Shown: piece by piece, positions 8,055 to 16,845 of the stretch | Position numbering within the stretch: position 1 is the stretch's first letter | Layout of the letters: each line of letters begins with the position of its first letter | Translations under genes and position numbers: made by a program | Notes under the pieces: generated by a model | Databases searched by the model: none | The model's input: the letters and a program-made list of their open reading frames with translations, nothing else | Told to the model about the DNA's origin: nothing | Assembly: GCA_022823145.1 (NCBI GenBank) | Contig: JAJDXS010000082.1 | Location: 1-35,474 of the forward strand | DNA length: 35,474 bases | DNA from: Gemmatimonadota bacterium | GTDB lineage: Bacteria > Gemmatimonadota > Gemmatimonadetes > Longimicrobiales > Gaopeijiaceae | Direction: 5' to 3'

Positions 8055-9281
8055 ATGAGTCGCCTTCGCACTCGGCTGTTGCCGGTAGGGATTCTTCTGG
8101 GCGCTGTCGTCATCGCCGTCGTCATGGTCCAGCTCCGCCCCGAGCCTCCGCTGAGAGAGCCGCCTTCGCGGCTTCCGTTCGTCACGACCGCTCCCGCCGA
8201 AGCGCTGCAGGGATCGATTCCGGTCTTCGGCGCAGGGACCGTGCGGCCGCGCGCCGAGATCGATGTCGCCGCAGAGGTCAGCGGCAAGGTCGCCTGGGTG
8301 GCCCCGGCCTTCCAGAGCGGGGGAAGGGTCGGCGCGGGAGATGTTCTGTTCCGCATCGACGACGCGGACTACCGGAACCGCGTGCAGCAGGCGCGCGCCA
8401 ACGTGGCGGCGCAGCAGGTGGCCCTGTTGCAGGCCGAGGAAGAGGCACGGATCGCGCGTGCCGAGTACGAGGGCTTTCAGCGCCGCAGGTCGGATGGCAC
8501 GGCATCGCGCCAGGCGAGTCCGCTGACCCTAAGGGAACCGCAGCTTCAGGCGGCCCGGGCGGCACTGGCCCGGGACAGCGCTTCGCTGGCCGACGCCGAG
8601 CTGGCCCTCTCACGCACCGAGGTGACGGCGCCGTTCAGCGGCATCGTGCGCATGGAAACGGTCGACCCGGGCCAGTTCGTCGGCCCCGGGCAGAGCGTTG
8701 GACGCCTCTACGCCGACGACGCCGTCGAGGTCGTGGTGCCGCTGTCGGACCAGGACGCCGCGCTGATCTCCGGACTGTGGGAGCTCGCAGCCGGTGACGG
8801 CAATCGGCGGGTGACGGCCGCCGTCTCGGCCGAATACGGCGACATGGTCTACTCATGGACCGGATACGTGGACCGCGCCGAGACCGCGCTCGACGAGCAG
8901 ACCCGGACGATCGACGTCGTTGTTCGCATCCCGCGTCCCATGGCGGGCGGCACGCCGGCCGGCGATGACATGACGGGACACGGCGACACCTCCCCGATGC
9001 GCGAGGCCCCTCCCCTGCTCGTCGGCCAGTTCGTGGAGGTGCAGATCGACGGGGCCTCTCCCGAGCGCTACTTCGCGATCCCGCGTGCGGCGCTAAGAAC
9101 GGGGAACGAGGTGTGGGCGCTGCGCGGGGGGAACCTGTTGACGATCGTCCCGGTTCGCGTGCTGCAGCGCGCCGACGAAGTGGTGTACGCCACGGGCGGT
9201 CTCGAGGACGGGCAGGAGGTGGTGGTGAGCGGCATCCAGATCGCCACCGAAGGGATGGCCGTCCGCACGGGCGTCGAATGA
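8055..9281 (+). CDS. RND efflux periplasmic adaptor (HlyD/AcrA family)
   Basis: A 408-residue membrane fusion protein linking the inner-membrane permease to the outer-membrane channel. One N-terminal membrane anchor (about residues 9-27) is followed by the first half of a lipoyl-like domain (EIDVAAEVSGKVAWVAPAF). An alpha-hairpin with coiled-coil heptads runs from about 108 to 190 (QARANVAAQQVALLQAEEE and AALARDSASLADAELALSR). The second lipoyl half is TEVTAPFSGIVRM, and a beta-barrel plus membrane-proximal domain follow to the end. ATG 8055 immediately follows the channel gene stop. Its TGA overlaps the permease ATG (ATGA, 9278-9281). The substrate cannot be told from the sequence. Confidence 0.92.
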   Translation: MSRLRTRLLPVGILLGAVVIAVVMVQLRPEPPLREPPSRLPFVTTAPAEALQGSIPVFGAGTVRPRAEIDVAAEVSGKVAWVAPAFQSGGRVGAGDVLFRIDDADYRNRVQQARANVAAQQVALLQAEEEARIARAEYEGFQRRRSDGTASRQASPLTLREPQLQAARAALARDSASLADAELALSRTEVTAPFSGIVRMETVDPGQFVGPGQSVGRLYADDAVEVVVPLSDQDAALISGLWELAAGDGNRRVTAAVSAEYGDMVYSWTGYVDRAETALDEQTRTIDVVVRIPRPMAGGTPAGDDMTGHGDTSPMREAPPLLVGQFVEVQIDGASPERYFAIPRAALRTGNEVWALRGGNLLTIVPVRVLQRADEVVYATGGLEDGQEVVVSGIQIATEGMAVRTGVE

Positions 9282-12200
9282 GCCGGGAGGACGGCCTTCG
9301 GTCCCGGGAAAAGCGCGGGCCGATAGGCTACATGGCGCGAAACGGCGTCGCGGCCAACCTCCTGATGTTCTTCATCCTGATCGCGGGCTTCTTTTCGCTC
9401 ACGACTCTCGTGCAGGAGGTCTTCCCCGAGATTTCCCTGGATCGCGTCCACATTTCGGTTCCCTATCCCGGCGCCACCCCGGACGAGATCGAGGAATCAA
9501 TCGTCCTGAAGATCGAGGAGCAGATCGAGGGCGTCGAAGGCCTGAAGCAGATCAGGTCCACGGTGTCGGAGGGCGGCGGATCGGTCGTGGCCGAGATCGA
9601 GCGGGGAGGGGACCTCAGTCGCTTCCTCGACGACATCAAGGCACAGATCGACAGGATACAGACCTTCCCGGCGGGTGCCGAGCGTCCCGAGGTCACGGAG
9701 GTCACCAATCGGCAGAGCGTCATCCGTCTCGTGGTTTACGGGGATGTTTCCGAACGCACCCTCAAGGAACTCGCCTACCGGACCGAGGACGCGCTCTCCG
9801 CTCTCCCGGAGGTCTCATACGTCGAGACGACCGGCGTGCGAGAGTACGAAATCTCGATCGAAGTCCCGCTGCAGCGCCTGCGGGCCCTGGGCCTGACGCT
9901 GGGGGATGTCTCGGCCGCCGTGCGCGGGGGCTCCCTGGATCTCTCGGCCGGGAGCATCGACACCCGTGAGGCGGAAGTGCGGATCCGCACCACGGGTCAG
10001 AACTACACGCAGCAGGATTTCGAGGAGATCATCGTCGTCAGCCGCGCCGACGGCACCGTCGTCCGCCTGGGCGATATCGCGGAGGTGCGGGACGGCTTCC
10101 GCGATGTGGACCTGATCGGCCGCTACCAGGGACAGCCCGCCGCATACGTCGAGGTGTTCCGGACCGCCGACGAAAAGGCGCTCGAGATCGTGGATGCGGT
10201 GGAGGCGCACCTCGAGGACGAGTTGATTCCCTCGCTTCCGGCGGGGGTCGGACTCGAGATCTGGAACAACGACGCCGACATCCTGCAGGACCGCCTCGGG
10301 CTGCTCGTAAAGAACGGTCTCCTGGGACTGGCCCTCGTGCTGATCGCACTGGCGCTCTTCCTGGAGATCAGGCTGGCCTTCTGGGTGGCGGTGGGAATCG
10401 CGGTCTCGTTCGTCGGCACCTTCGGGGTCATGGCAATGCTGGGCGTGTCCATCAACCTGATGTCGCTCTTCGCCTTCATCCTGGCGGTCGGGATCGTGGT
10501 GGACGACGCGATCGTCGTGGGGGAGAACATCTACGCCGAACGGGAACGGGGGAACAGGGGGGTCGTCGCGTCGATCCGGGGCACCCGCAGGATCACGGGA
10601 CCGGTGATCTTCGCGGTCCTGACCACGGTGGTGGCCTTCTGCCCGCTCTTCTTCATCCCCAGCTCCATCGGAAGCATCGTCGGCGAGATCCCGATCATCG
10701 TGATCTCGGTTCTGGTCTTCTCGCTGATCGAGTCCCTTCTCGTCCTGCCGAACCACCTCTCCCACCTTCCCCCCCCGCGTGGCAGTGCGTCGGGACGTAA
10801 GCCACACGCGGTCACCCGGATCCAGTCCCGCGTGGAATCCGGACTCAAATGGGTGATCAACGGACCGCTCGACCGGAGTCTGCGCTTCGCGACGGGCCGG
10901 CCTGGACTCGTGATCGCGACCGGCATCGGGATGGTCATCGTGTCGGTCGCGATGATTCCGGCGGGGATCATCAAGGTCGACTTCATGCCGTCGGTGGAAG
11001 CGGACCTCGTGACCGCGAGCCTGGAGATGCCCGAGGGCACACCCGTGCAGCGGACCTCCGAGGTGGCAGAAAGGCTGGAATCGGCGGGATACCAGGCGAT
11101 CGGGCGGCTCGCATCGAGCAGGGGCGAAGACACCGAAGACCTGGTGACCGGTGTCAACGTCACGATCGGCGAGCCCGCGCGGCAGAGCGGACCCGGGGGA
11201 GATGCTGCCACTGCGGCCCGTCCGCGGGCCAACATCGCAGCGGTCGAATTCAAGCTCGTCAGCCCCGACGAGCGCGACGTGTCCGCGACCGACGTGCAGC
11301 AGGAGTGGCGCGAGGCCGTTGGTGCTCTTCCCGAGGCGAAATCACTGACCATCACGGCCGAGTTGATCAGCTTCGGTGCCCCCGTCCATGTCGAGCTCTC
11401 CCACCCGGATCCCGACCGGCTCCCCCCGGTCGGCGATGCGGTGATGGAGAGACTCCGCGAGTTCGCCGGCGTTTTCGACGTTCAGGCGGATCAGGAGCAG
11501 GGCCTGAGGGAGATCCAGCTCGACCTGCTTCCCGAGGCGCGGACCCTCGGGCTTACACTGGACAATCTGGCCAGGCAGGTCCGCTCGGCGTTCTTCGGCG
11601 ATGAGGCCCTCCGCGTGCAGCGCGGCCGCGAAGACATGCGGGTCTACGTGCGACTGCCCGAGGAAGAGCGCAACGCAATCTCCGACGTGGAGGGCTATCT
11701 GGTCCGCACGCCGGGCGGCGGCGAGGTGCCTCTGGGCCGGGTCGCTTCGGTCCGGTTCGGCAGTTCGCCCACGACGATCCAGCGGAAGGACGGGCAGCGG
11801 GTTCTCACGGTTACGGCCGACGTAAACACGGGTGTCGTCACGGGCGACGAAGTCACCAACCTGCTCGAGGGCTCGATCCTTCCCGAAATCGCCAGTCTCA
11901 ACCCGGGGCTCACCTATTCGTTCGGCGGCGAACAACAGGAACAGGTCGAGTCCTTCGGCGCGCTCAGCGGTGGTTTCGCATTGGCCCTGCTGGCCATCTA
12001 CGCCCTCCTGGCCATCCCGTTCGGGTCGTACACCAAGCCGTTGATCATCATGGCTGCCATCCCGTTCGGGATCATCGGCGCCGTCCTGGGCCATGTCATT
12101 CTCGGTCTCCAGATGGCGATCATGTCGCTGTTCGGCATCATCGGACTGAGCGGCGTGGTCGTGAACGACTCGCTCGTCATGATCGACTTCATCAACGAGC

Positions 12201-12457
12201 GCATGCGCCAGGGCTTGCCGGGCCGCGAAGCGATCATCGAGGGCGCCAAGGCCCGCTTCCGCCCGATTCTCCTGACCTCGATCACTACGTTCCTCGGCGT
12301 GGCTCCACTCGTCTTCGAGACGAGTCTTCAGGCGCAGTTCCTGATCCCGATGGCGGCGTCGCTCGGCTTCGGGATCCTGTTCGCGACCGTGGTGCTGATG
12401 ATGATCGTGCCCGCGCTGGCGATGGTGCAGCACCGGGTGATGGGGGGACGGGTGTAG
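9278..12457 (+). CDS. RND family efflux permease (AcrB/MdtB-like superfamily)
   Basis: A 1059-residue inner-membrane proton-driven transporter with the duplicated RND plan: a first membrane helix (NLLMFFILIAGFFSLTTLVQEVFP), a large periplasmic porter domain, a block of helices, a second periplasmic domain, and a final helix block. The TM4 motif FILAVGIVVDDAIVVGENIY keeps the paired Asp of the proton relay. The TM10 region reads GLSGVVVNDSLVMIDFIN; the Lys found there in AcrB is replaced, a variant also seen in some other RND pumps. PSVEADLVTASLEMPEGTP opens the second porter half, and RFRPILLTSITTFLGVAPLV is the conserved TM11 stretch. The start ATG 9278 overlaps the adaptor stop. It ends seven bases before the convergent sulfurtransferase gene. 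The substrate class (drug, lipid or other) is undetermined. Confidence 0.93.
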   Translation: MSREDGLRSREKRGPIGYMARNGVAANLLMFFILIAGFFSLTTLVQEVFPEISLDRVHISVPYPGATPDEIEESIVLKIEEQIEGVEGLKQIRSTVSEGGGSVVAEIERGGDLSRFLDDIKAQIDRIQTFPAGAERPEVTEVTNRQSVIRLVVYGDVSERTLKELAYRTEDALSALPEVSYVETTGVREYEISIEVPLQRLRALGLTLGDVSAAVRGGSLDLSAGSIDTREAEVRIRTTGQNYTQQDFEEIIVVSRADGTVVRLGDIAEVRDGFRDVDLIGRYQGQPAAYVEVFRTADEKALEIVDAVEAHLEDELIPSLPAGVGLEIWNNDADILQDRLGLLVKNGLLGLALVLIALALFLEIRLAFWVAVGIAVSFVGTFGVMAMLGVSINLMSLFAFILAVGIVVDDAIVVGENIYAERERGNRGVVASIRGTRRITGPVIFAVLTTVVAFCPLFFIPSSIGSIVGEIPIIVISVLVFSLIESLLVLPNHLSHLPPPRGSASGRKPHAVTRIQSRVESGLKWVINGPLDRSLRFATGRPGLVIATGIGMVIVSVAMIPAGIIKVDFMPSVEADLVTASLEMPEGTPVQRTSEVAERLESAGYQAIGRLASSRGEDTEDLVTGVNVTIGEPARQSGPGGDAATAARPRANIAAVEFKLVSPDERDVSATDVQQEWREAVGALPEAKSLTITAELISFGAPVHVELSHPDPDRLPPVGDAVMERLREFAGVFDVQADQEQGLREIQLDLLPEARTLGLTLDNLARQVRSAFFGDEALRVQRGREDMRVYVRLPEEERNAISDVEGYLVRTPGGGEVPLGRVASVRFGSSPTTIQRKDGQRVLTVTADVNTGVVTGDEVTNLLEGSILPEIASLNPGLTYSFGGEQQEQVESFGALSGGFALALLAIYALLAIPFGSYTKPLIIMAAIPFGIIGAVLGHVILGLQMAIMSLFGIIGLSGVVVNDSLVMIDFINERMRQGLPGREAIIEGAKARFRPILLTSITTFLGVAPLVFETSLQAQFLIPMAASLGFGILFATVVLMMIVPALAMVQHRVMGGRV

Positions 12458-12464
12458 GGAGGGG

Positions 12465-13436
12465 TCAGCGCCGGATCAGGGATTCACGTCTCCAGTCGTT
12501 GTTGCGACCGTCGCGGGGGTCGGGGCCAATCTCGACGGGAAGGTCGTCGCGGGTCCCCCAATCGCGCCAGCTGCCGTCGTAGAAGAGGATGTCGAGGCCG
12601 TTCATGCGTGCCGCCATGTAGACTACGCTGGCCCGCATCCCGATCATGCAGTAGGTGACGTGGGTCCTGCCCTCGCCCGCGCCGTGTCGCTCCAGGATGC
12701 GCGTGATCCGGTCGCGCGGCAGGAAACGGGTGTTGTTCGCGGGGTCCATCAGCTCTTCCCAGTAGAGCTGGGCCGCGCCGGGGATGTGGCCCGGGTTCGC
12801 GGTGCCGCCAAGTCCGCCGTCGGCGCCGGTGTATTCGTCGTCGGGGCGCGCGTCGAGCAGCACGACCGAAGCGTCGTCGAGCCGCTCGTGCACCCAGTCG
12901 GCCAGGACGCGGAAGTCGACAGGGCTGTTCGCGACCACGTCGCCGGACTCGACCGGGGGCGCTTCGCCGCTCTCGACCGGTCCGCCGGCTGCTTTCCAGT
13001 CCGCGATGCCGCCGTTGAGCAGGAATGCGCGGTCACCGAGGCCAAGGAAATCGAAAGTCACCCAAGTGCGGGCGGTGGCGGTCATGCTCGTGCCGTAGAT
13101 GACCACCTTCGAGTCGCGTTTGATGCCCGCCGCGCGGAGGGCTTCGACTATCTCATTAACCTCCGGAAACTCGACGATCCAGCCTTCCTCGCCTTCCCAG
13201 GTGATGTCCTGGAAGCGCAGAGGGCGGGCTCCGGCGATGTGCTCCTCCGCGAACTCGCCCGGCCGGCGCTCTGCTTCGACGACCACCACGTCCTCGTCGC
13301 CGATGTGGCTCACCAGCCATTCGACCTCGACGAGCGGATCGACCGGCATGGATTGCAGGCGCGGTTCCTGAGGGGCGAGTGGCGCGGCGAAGACGACCGC
13401 GCACACGGCGGAGGCAAGGATGGGTGACTTCTTCAT
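12465..13436 (-). CDS. secreted tandem-rhodanese sulfurtransferase
   Basis: A 323-residue protein with two rhodanese domains, the layout of thiosulfate or 3-mercaptopyruvate sulfurtransferases, which carry sulfane sulfur on a cysteine. MKKSPILASAVCAVVFAAPLAPQ is a signal peptide, so it probably works in the periplasm. In the N-terminal domain the active loop reads YGTSMTATARTW, with no Cys, so it is structural. The C-terminal domain has LLDARPDDEYTG and the active loop YCMIGMRAS with Cys263, matching CxxGxR. Start ATG 13436 is chosen over upstream frames because the signal peptide begins there and GAGGA lies about 12 bases before it. It is the last gene of a three-gene operon behind a TonB receptor, so it may process a sulfur compound taken up by that receptor. 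Confidence 0.88.
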   Translation of the reverse strand: MKKSPILASAVCAVVFAAPLAPQEPRLQSMPVDPLVEVEWLVSHIGDEDVVVVEAERRPGEFAEEHIAGARPLRFQDITWEGEEGWIVEFPEVNEIVEALRAAGIKRDSKVVIYGTSMTATARTWVTFDFLGLGDRAFLLNGGIADWKAAGGPVESGEAPPVESGDVVANSPVDFRVLADWVHERLDDASVVLLDARPDDEYTGADGGLGGTANPGHIPGAAQLYWEELMDPANNTRFLPRDRITRILERHGAGEGRTHVTYCMIGMRASVVYMAARMNGLDILFYDGSWRDWGTRDDLPVEIGPDPRDGRNNDWRRESLIRR

Positions 13437-13452
13437 CGGTGCTGGTCCTCGC

Positions 13453-15666
13453 TCAGAAACGAGAGGTGACGGTAATCCGGAAGCTTCGCGTGGCCCCCGG
13501 GTTCCGCTCCTGGACATCCACGTATTCGGCCTGAAGAAGGTTGGCGATCTTGGCCTGGATGTCCATGTCCCGGATGGTCGTGTTCATGCGCAGGTCGACC
13601 ACCGTGATGTCGCCCCGTTCGTCGAGCGGAAATGCCAGCACCTGTTCCGCGCGGCTCCGGTACCGCACGTCGAGCGCGACGCGGTCCGCCCACCCTGAAA
13701 GCGTGGTGGTGAGGTTGTGGGTCGACCTGTACACCAGGGGCCGCTCGGTCGCGTGGTCCCTGGTATCGAGGAAGAGATAGGTGCTCTGCAGGTTGAGTTT
13801 TCCGGGTATCAGACCGAATTGCGCGCCGAGATCGAGGCCGCGGACCCGTGCCTCGGAGACGTTACGGAACTGGAAGGTCAGGACCTGGCCCGGCGCGCCG
13901 GACACCTCGATCAGCCCCTCGTATTCGCTCCAGAAGAACCCGGCATCGAGCCAGAGCCGGTTTGTGGGACTGACGGTCGCACCCACTTCGCCGGCCCACG
14001 CCGACTCGCCCCGAAGTTCGAGATTGGGGACGACACGGAACCCGAACACCTTCGTCGAACTGTACTGCTCGGCCACGCTGGGCGCACGGTATCCCCGGCT
14101 GAGCGATGTACGCAGGCTCACGCGTTCTGATGGCGTGAAGACGACGCCGACCTTGGGATTGAGTGACAGGTCGTCCTCCACCGCCGAGGCGCGGTGGCTG
14201 TCGATCCGGATGCCCGTGGTGCCCCGCACCCTCTCCGAGAACTCGATCTCGTCCTGAATGTATACGGCCAGATCGGTCACGCTCGGGGTCGGCTCGAGGA
14301 AATTCGACGAGATACTGGTGTAGGCGGCCTCGGCGCCGGTGGTGAAGGAATGGCGCCCGTCGGTGAACCGGGACACCTGGAGGTCCGTGCCATAGCGGGT
14401 GGAGCGGTGGAAGTCCTCGTTGTCGTGGAAGTGATTCTGCGAGCGGACGTGGTGAAGCTGGGGGCGGACCTGCACCTTGAGCAGCGGAGTGACGAGCGGC
14501 GTGGCCGTGATGCCCGCGATGACGTCGGTGTTGCGAATCCAGTCTCCAAGCTGGGTGGGGTCCACCTCCAGGGGACGCTCGGGGGAGCGCCATGTGAAGA
14601 ACTCTTCCGCGTCGTCCCGCTTCCAGCTCAGGAAGAGCTCCAACGGGTTGAGCGATTCGGCCCCGAAGACGGTCTTGGCCCTCACGCGCCACCTCTGCTG
14701 GTCGCCGTTCTGCCTGAACCCATCCGAACCCTCACGACCGAACATGACCGTCGCATCCGCGCTGCCGATCCGGCGCGCGTGCTGGATCTGGAGCCCCTGC
14801 ATGTTCAGGCGCTCTTCGGTGAAGCTCATCTCGCCGGGCGTATCGTATATGCCGTAGTAGCCGCGTACGACAGTCCGCGGACCGTCGATCGGCGGACGAG
14901 TGATCACGTTGACCACGCCGCCCATCGCATTGGTGCCAAAGAGCGTGGAATGGGGCCCCTTGACGATCTCGATGCGCTCCACATCGAGGATCGGAAGCAT
15001 GCCGAAGTCGATGGCCGAACCCACGCCACCGAGGACGCGGTGTCCATCGACGAGCATCAGCACCCGGCTTCCCACCCCGCGCGCGATCCCGCTCGACCCC
15101 CGTATGTCCATCTGGCCTGCGTTGAAGGTCACGCCCTGGGCATAGGGAAGCGCCTCGTCGAGGGTGGTGACATCCCTGCGCCGCAACTCGTCCCCGCCGA
15201 TGACCGCAACGCTAACAGGCGCCTCACCCGGCTGTGCATTGCCCCGGTTGGCCGTCACGGTGACTCCCGGCACTTCGAATAGTGTTCTCTCCAGGCCGAT
15301 CACGAGCGGGTCGTTGCGCGCGGCGAGCGGATCGATCGGGTGCTCCTGCGTCCTGAACCCGGCAGCCACCACGACCAGGTGGATGTGGTCGCCGACATCG
15401 GGCAACTCCAGTTCGAATCCACCGTCCTCCCGGGTGTAGGTGCGCAGCTGGGTTGACCGCACGAGCACCTGCGCACGAGAAACCCCTTCGCCCGTTTCGG
15501 CGACCACCACGCGGCCCCGAAGCGTGGTCGTCTGCTGCCCGGACGTGGGCGACGGAACCAGTGACGCGACCGCCAACAGCGTGACCGCCGCCCTGCGGGG
15601 AAACGCCCGTGCGGTGCCCCGGGAGGCCCCCCGGTGCACCCTCCACCGCAAGACCTGCCGGCCCAT
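13453..15666 (-). CDS. TonB-dependent outer-membrane receptor with carboxypeptidase-regulatory-like domain
   Basis: A 737-residue outer-membrane receptor that imports a scarce ligand using TonB energy. After a signal peptide (about residues 1-44, ending TSGQQ), a beta-sandwich carboxypeptidase-regulatory-like domain covers about 47-125 (LRGRVVVAETGEGVSRAQV, YTREDGGFELELPDVGDHIHL). The plug domain follows (EVPGVTVTANR to about 255) with MDIRGSSGIARGVGSRVLMLVDGHRV, VERIEIVKGPHSTLFGTNAMGGVVNVIT. A 22-strand-type barrel ends with the terminal aromatic signal TVTSRF. The ligand is unknown; BtuB and FepA-type proteins share this plug pattern. ATG 15666 lies two bases after the lipoprotein stop, and the sulfurtransferase follows 16 bases after its own stop. 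Confidence 0.93.
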   Translation of the reverse strand: MGRQVLRWRVHRGASRGTARAFPRRAAVTLLAVASLVPSPTSGQQTTTLRGRVVVAETGEGVSRAQVLVRSTQLRTYTREDGGFELELPDVGDHIHLVVVAAGFRTQEHPIDPLAARNDPLVIGLERTLFEVPGVTVTANRGNAQPGEAPVSVAVIGGDELRRRDVTTLDEALPYAQGVTFNAGQMDIRGSSGIARGVGSRVLMLVDGHRVLGGVGSAIDFGMLPILDVERIEIVKGPHSTLFGTNAMGGVVNVITRPPIDGPRTVVRGYYGIYDTPGEMSFTEERLNMQGLQIQHARRIGSADATVMFGREGSDGFRQNGDQQRWRVRAKTVFGAESLNPLELFLSWKRDDAEEFFTWRSPERPLEVDPTQLGDWIRNTDVIAGITATPLVTPLLKVQVRPQLHHVRSQNHFHDNEDFHRSTRYGTDLQVSRFTDGRHSFTTGAEAAYTSISSNFLEPTPSVTDLAVYIQDEIEFSERVRGTTGIRIDSHRASAVEDDLSLNPKVGVVFTPSERVSLRTSLSRGYRAPSVAEQYSSTKVFGFRVVPNLELRGESAWAGEVGATVSPTNRLWLDAGFFWSEYEGLIEVSGAPGQVLTFQFRNVSEARVRGLDLGAQFGLIPGKLNLQSTYLFLDTRDHATERPLVYRSTHNLTTTLSGWADRVALDVRYRSRAEQVLAFPLDERGDITVVDLRMNTTIRDMDIQAKIANLLQAEYVDVQERNPGATRSFRITVTSRF

Positions 15667-15668
15667 CG

Positions 15669-16136
15669 CTACTGCCGCTGCCAGACGGTGGTTGACACGT
15701 TGAGCGGGGGTTCGGTCACCTCCACGGTCAGCACGCTGTTGACGAACGTGTACGTCCCTCTGGCCTGGACCAGGTTCCCCGCCTGCTCCCAGGTGCCGTC
15801 GCTGCGCACGGTGTAGGTGCCGGTATCGACGATGGGCGTCGTGCCCCCCAGGCCATCCGGAATGGTAAGGTCCATCGTCATCGTGCCGGACGCCTCCTGC
15901 CCGACCGGCGGCGATTGCCGCAGTGTGAAGGTTCCCGTCGCATCAGGGGGCGTCATGACCGCTCCGCCGGTGACGATAGCCACGATGGAGACCAGCGCGT
16001 ACGTCCCGGAGAGGTCGGGCGGCGCGTCGTCAGGCTCGACCGGGCCTTCCTCGTCCCCGCAACCCGCCATCAGCACCGTCGCCGCCAGGATCCACCCCAG
16101 CCATCCCGCACTGCTCCTCGACCTCGGGAAAGTCAC
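15669..16136 (-). CDS. small lipoprotein with beta-rich repeats, first gene of the TonB receptor operon
   Basis: A 155-residue lipoprotein: the signal WLGWILAATVLMAGC gives an acylated Cys26, followed by an acidic linker (GDEEGPVEPDDAPPD). The mature part is beta-rich with repeated pieces of the form SGTY, TGTFTL, TGTYTV, RGTYTF. This is a pattern seen in lipocalin-like or calycin-type small lipoproteins of Gemmatimonadota and Bacteroidota. I cannot name a family with certainty. GTG 16136 is chosen because a GGAGAAGGA ribosome site sits a few bases upstream. The longer frame to 16199 adds residues before the signal that do not look like a leader. It is cotranscribed with the receptor and may be a surface accessory to it. 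Confidence 0.65.
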   Translation of the reverse strand: MTFPRSRSSAGWLGWILAATVLMAGCGDEEGPVEPDDAPPDLSGTYALVSIVAIVTGGAVMTPPDATGTFTLRQSPPVGQEASGTMTMDLTIPDGLGGTTPIVDTGTYTVRSDGTWEQAGNLVQARGTYTFVNSVLTVEVTEPPLNVSTTVWQRQ

Positions 16137-16272
16137 GGTTCCTTCTCCCGCACTGGTTCCGGAATCGTGTGCGCAACAGGCCCGATTCCGGTGTGCCATA
16201 CTTGGACAACCGGCAACTTCAGTGACAACGTAAGGTGCTGTCCAGCCTTCCACCAGACGGAAACGCAATCCC

Positions 16273-16845
16273 ATGGCCAACAAGCAGCCACCGCTCATCG
16301 ACGGGACAAGGCCCCGAGGCTCCGCCGATCTCTTCGCGCGGCTGGATGAGCTGGGCATCGCTCACAAGACGATGGATCACACGCCCGTGTACACGGTGGA
16401 GGAAGCCCGCCGACTCCGCGGCCGGGTCGAGGGGGCACACTCGAAGAACCTGTTCGTGCGCGACAAGAAGGAGAACCACTGGCTGGTGTCGTGCCTGAGC
16501 GAACGCAAGGTCGATCTGAAGTGGCTGGCGAACGAACTCGGCACCAGGCGGCTCACTTTCTGCAGCGCTCGGCGCCTGGCCGGTTACCTCGGGATTCGGC
16601 GCGGGGCCGTGTCCCCCTTTGCGGTGTTGAACGATGCAGGGAGGGTGGTGAAGGTGGCGCTCGACGCGGACCTTGTGAACGCGGAGCCACTCAATTTCCA
16701 TCCCTTGGACAACAGCAAGACGACGACGATATCGAAGGCCGGGCTGCTACGCTTTCTCGAAGCCGAGGGGCATGCGGCTCGCGTCATTCGGTTTCCCCGC
16801 GGGGTTGGAGTCGAGCGAGCCGAGGTCAGCGAAACGCGGGGATGA
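16273..16845 (+). CDS. standalone prolyl-tRNA editing protein (YbaK/ProXp-ala type aminoacyl-tRNA deacylase)
   Basis: A 190-residue free-standing editing domain that hydrolyses mischarged tRNA(Pro), most likely Ala-tRNA(Pro), in the cytoplasm. Hallmarks in order are LFARLDELGIAHKTMDHTPVYTVEEA, GAHSKNLFVRDKKENHWLVSC (with the conserved Lys after GAH), VDLKWLANELGTRRLTFCSARRLAGYLGI, GAVSPFAVLND and PLNFHPLDNSKTTTISKAGLLRFLEA. The last two segments match ProXp-ala/PrdX proteins better than the Cys-specific YbaK. ATG 16273 starts the recognisable protein. The 3' end overlaps the convergent beta-lactamase-like gene by 20 bases, with no sign of truncation in either. Confidence 0.88.
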   Translation: MANKQPPLIDGTRPRGSADLFARLDELGIAHKTMDHTPVYTVEEARRLRGRVEGAHSKNLFVRDKKENHWLVSCLSERKVDLKWLANELGTRRLTFCSARRLAGYLGIRRGAVSPFAVLNDAGRVVKVALDADLVNAEPLNFHPLDNSKTTTISKAGLLRFLEAEGHAARVIRFPRGVGVERAEVSETRG

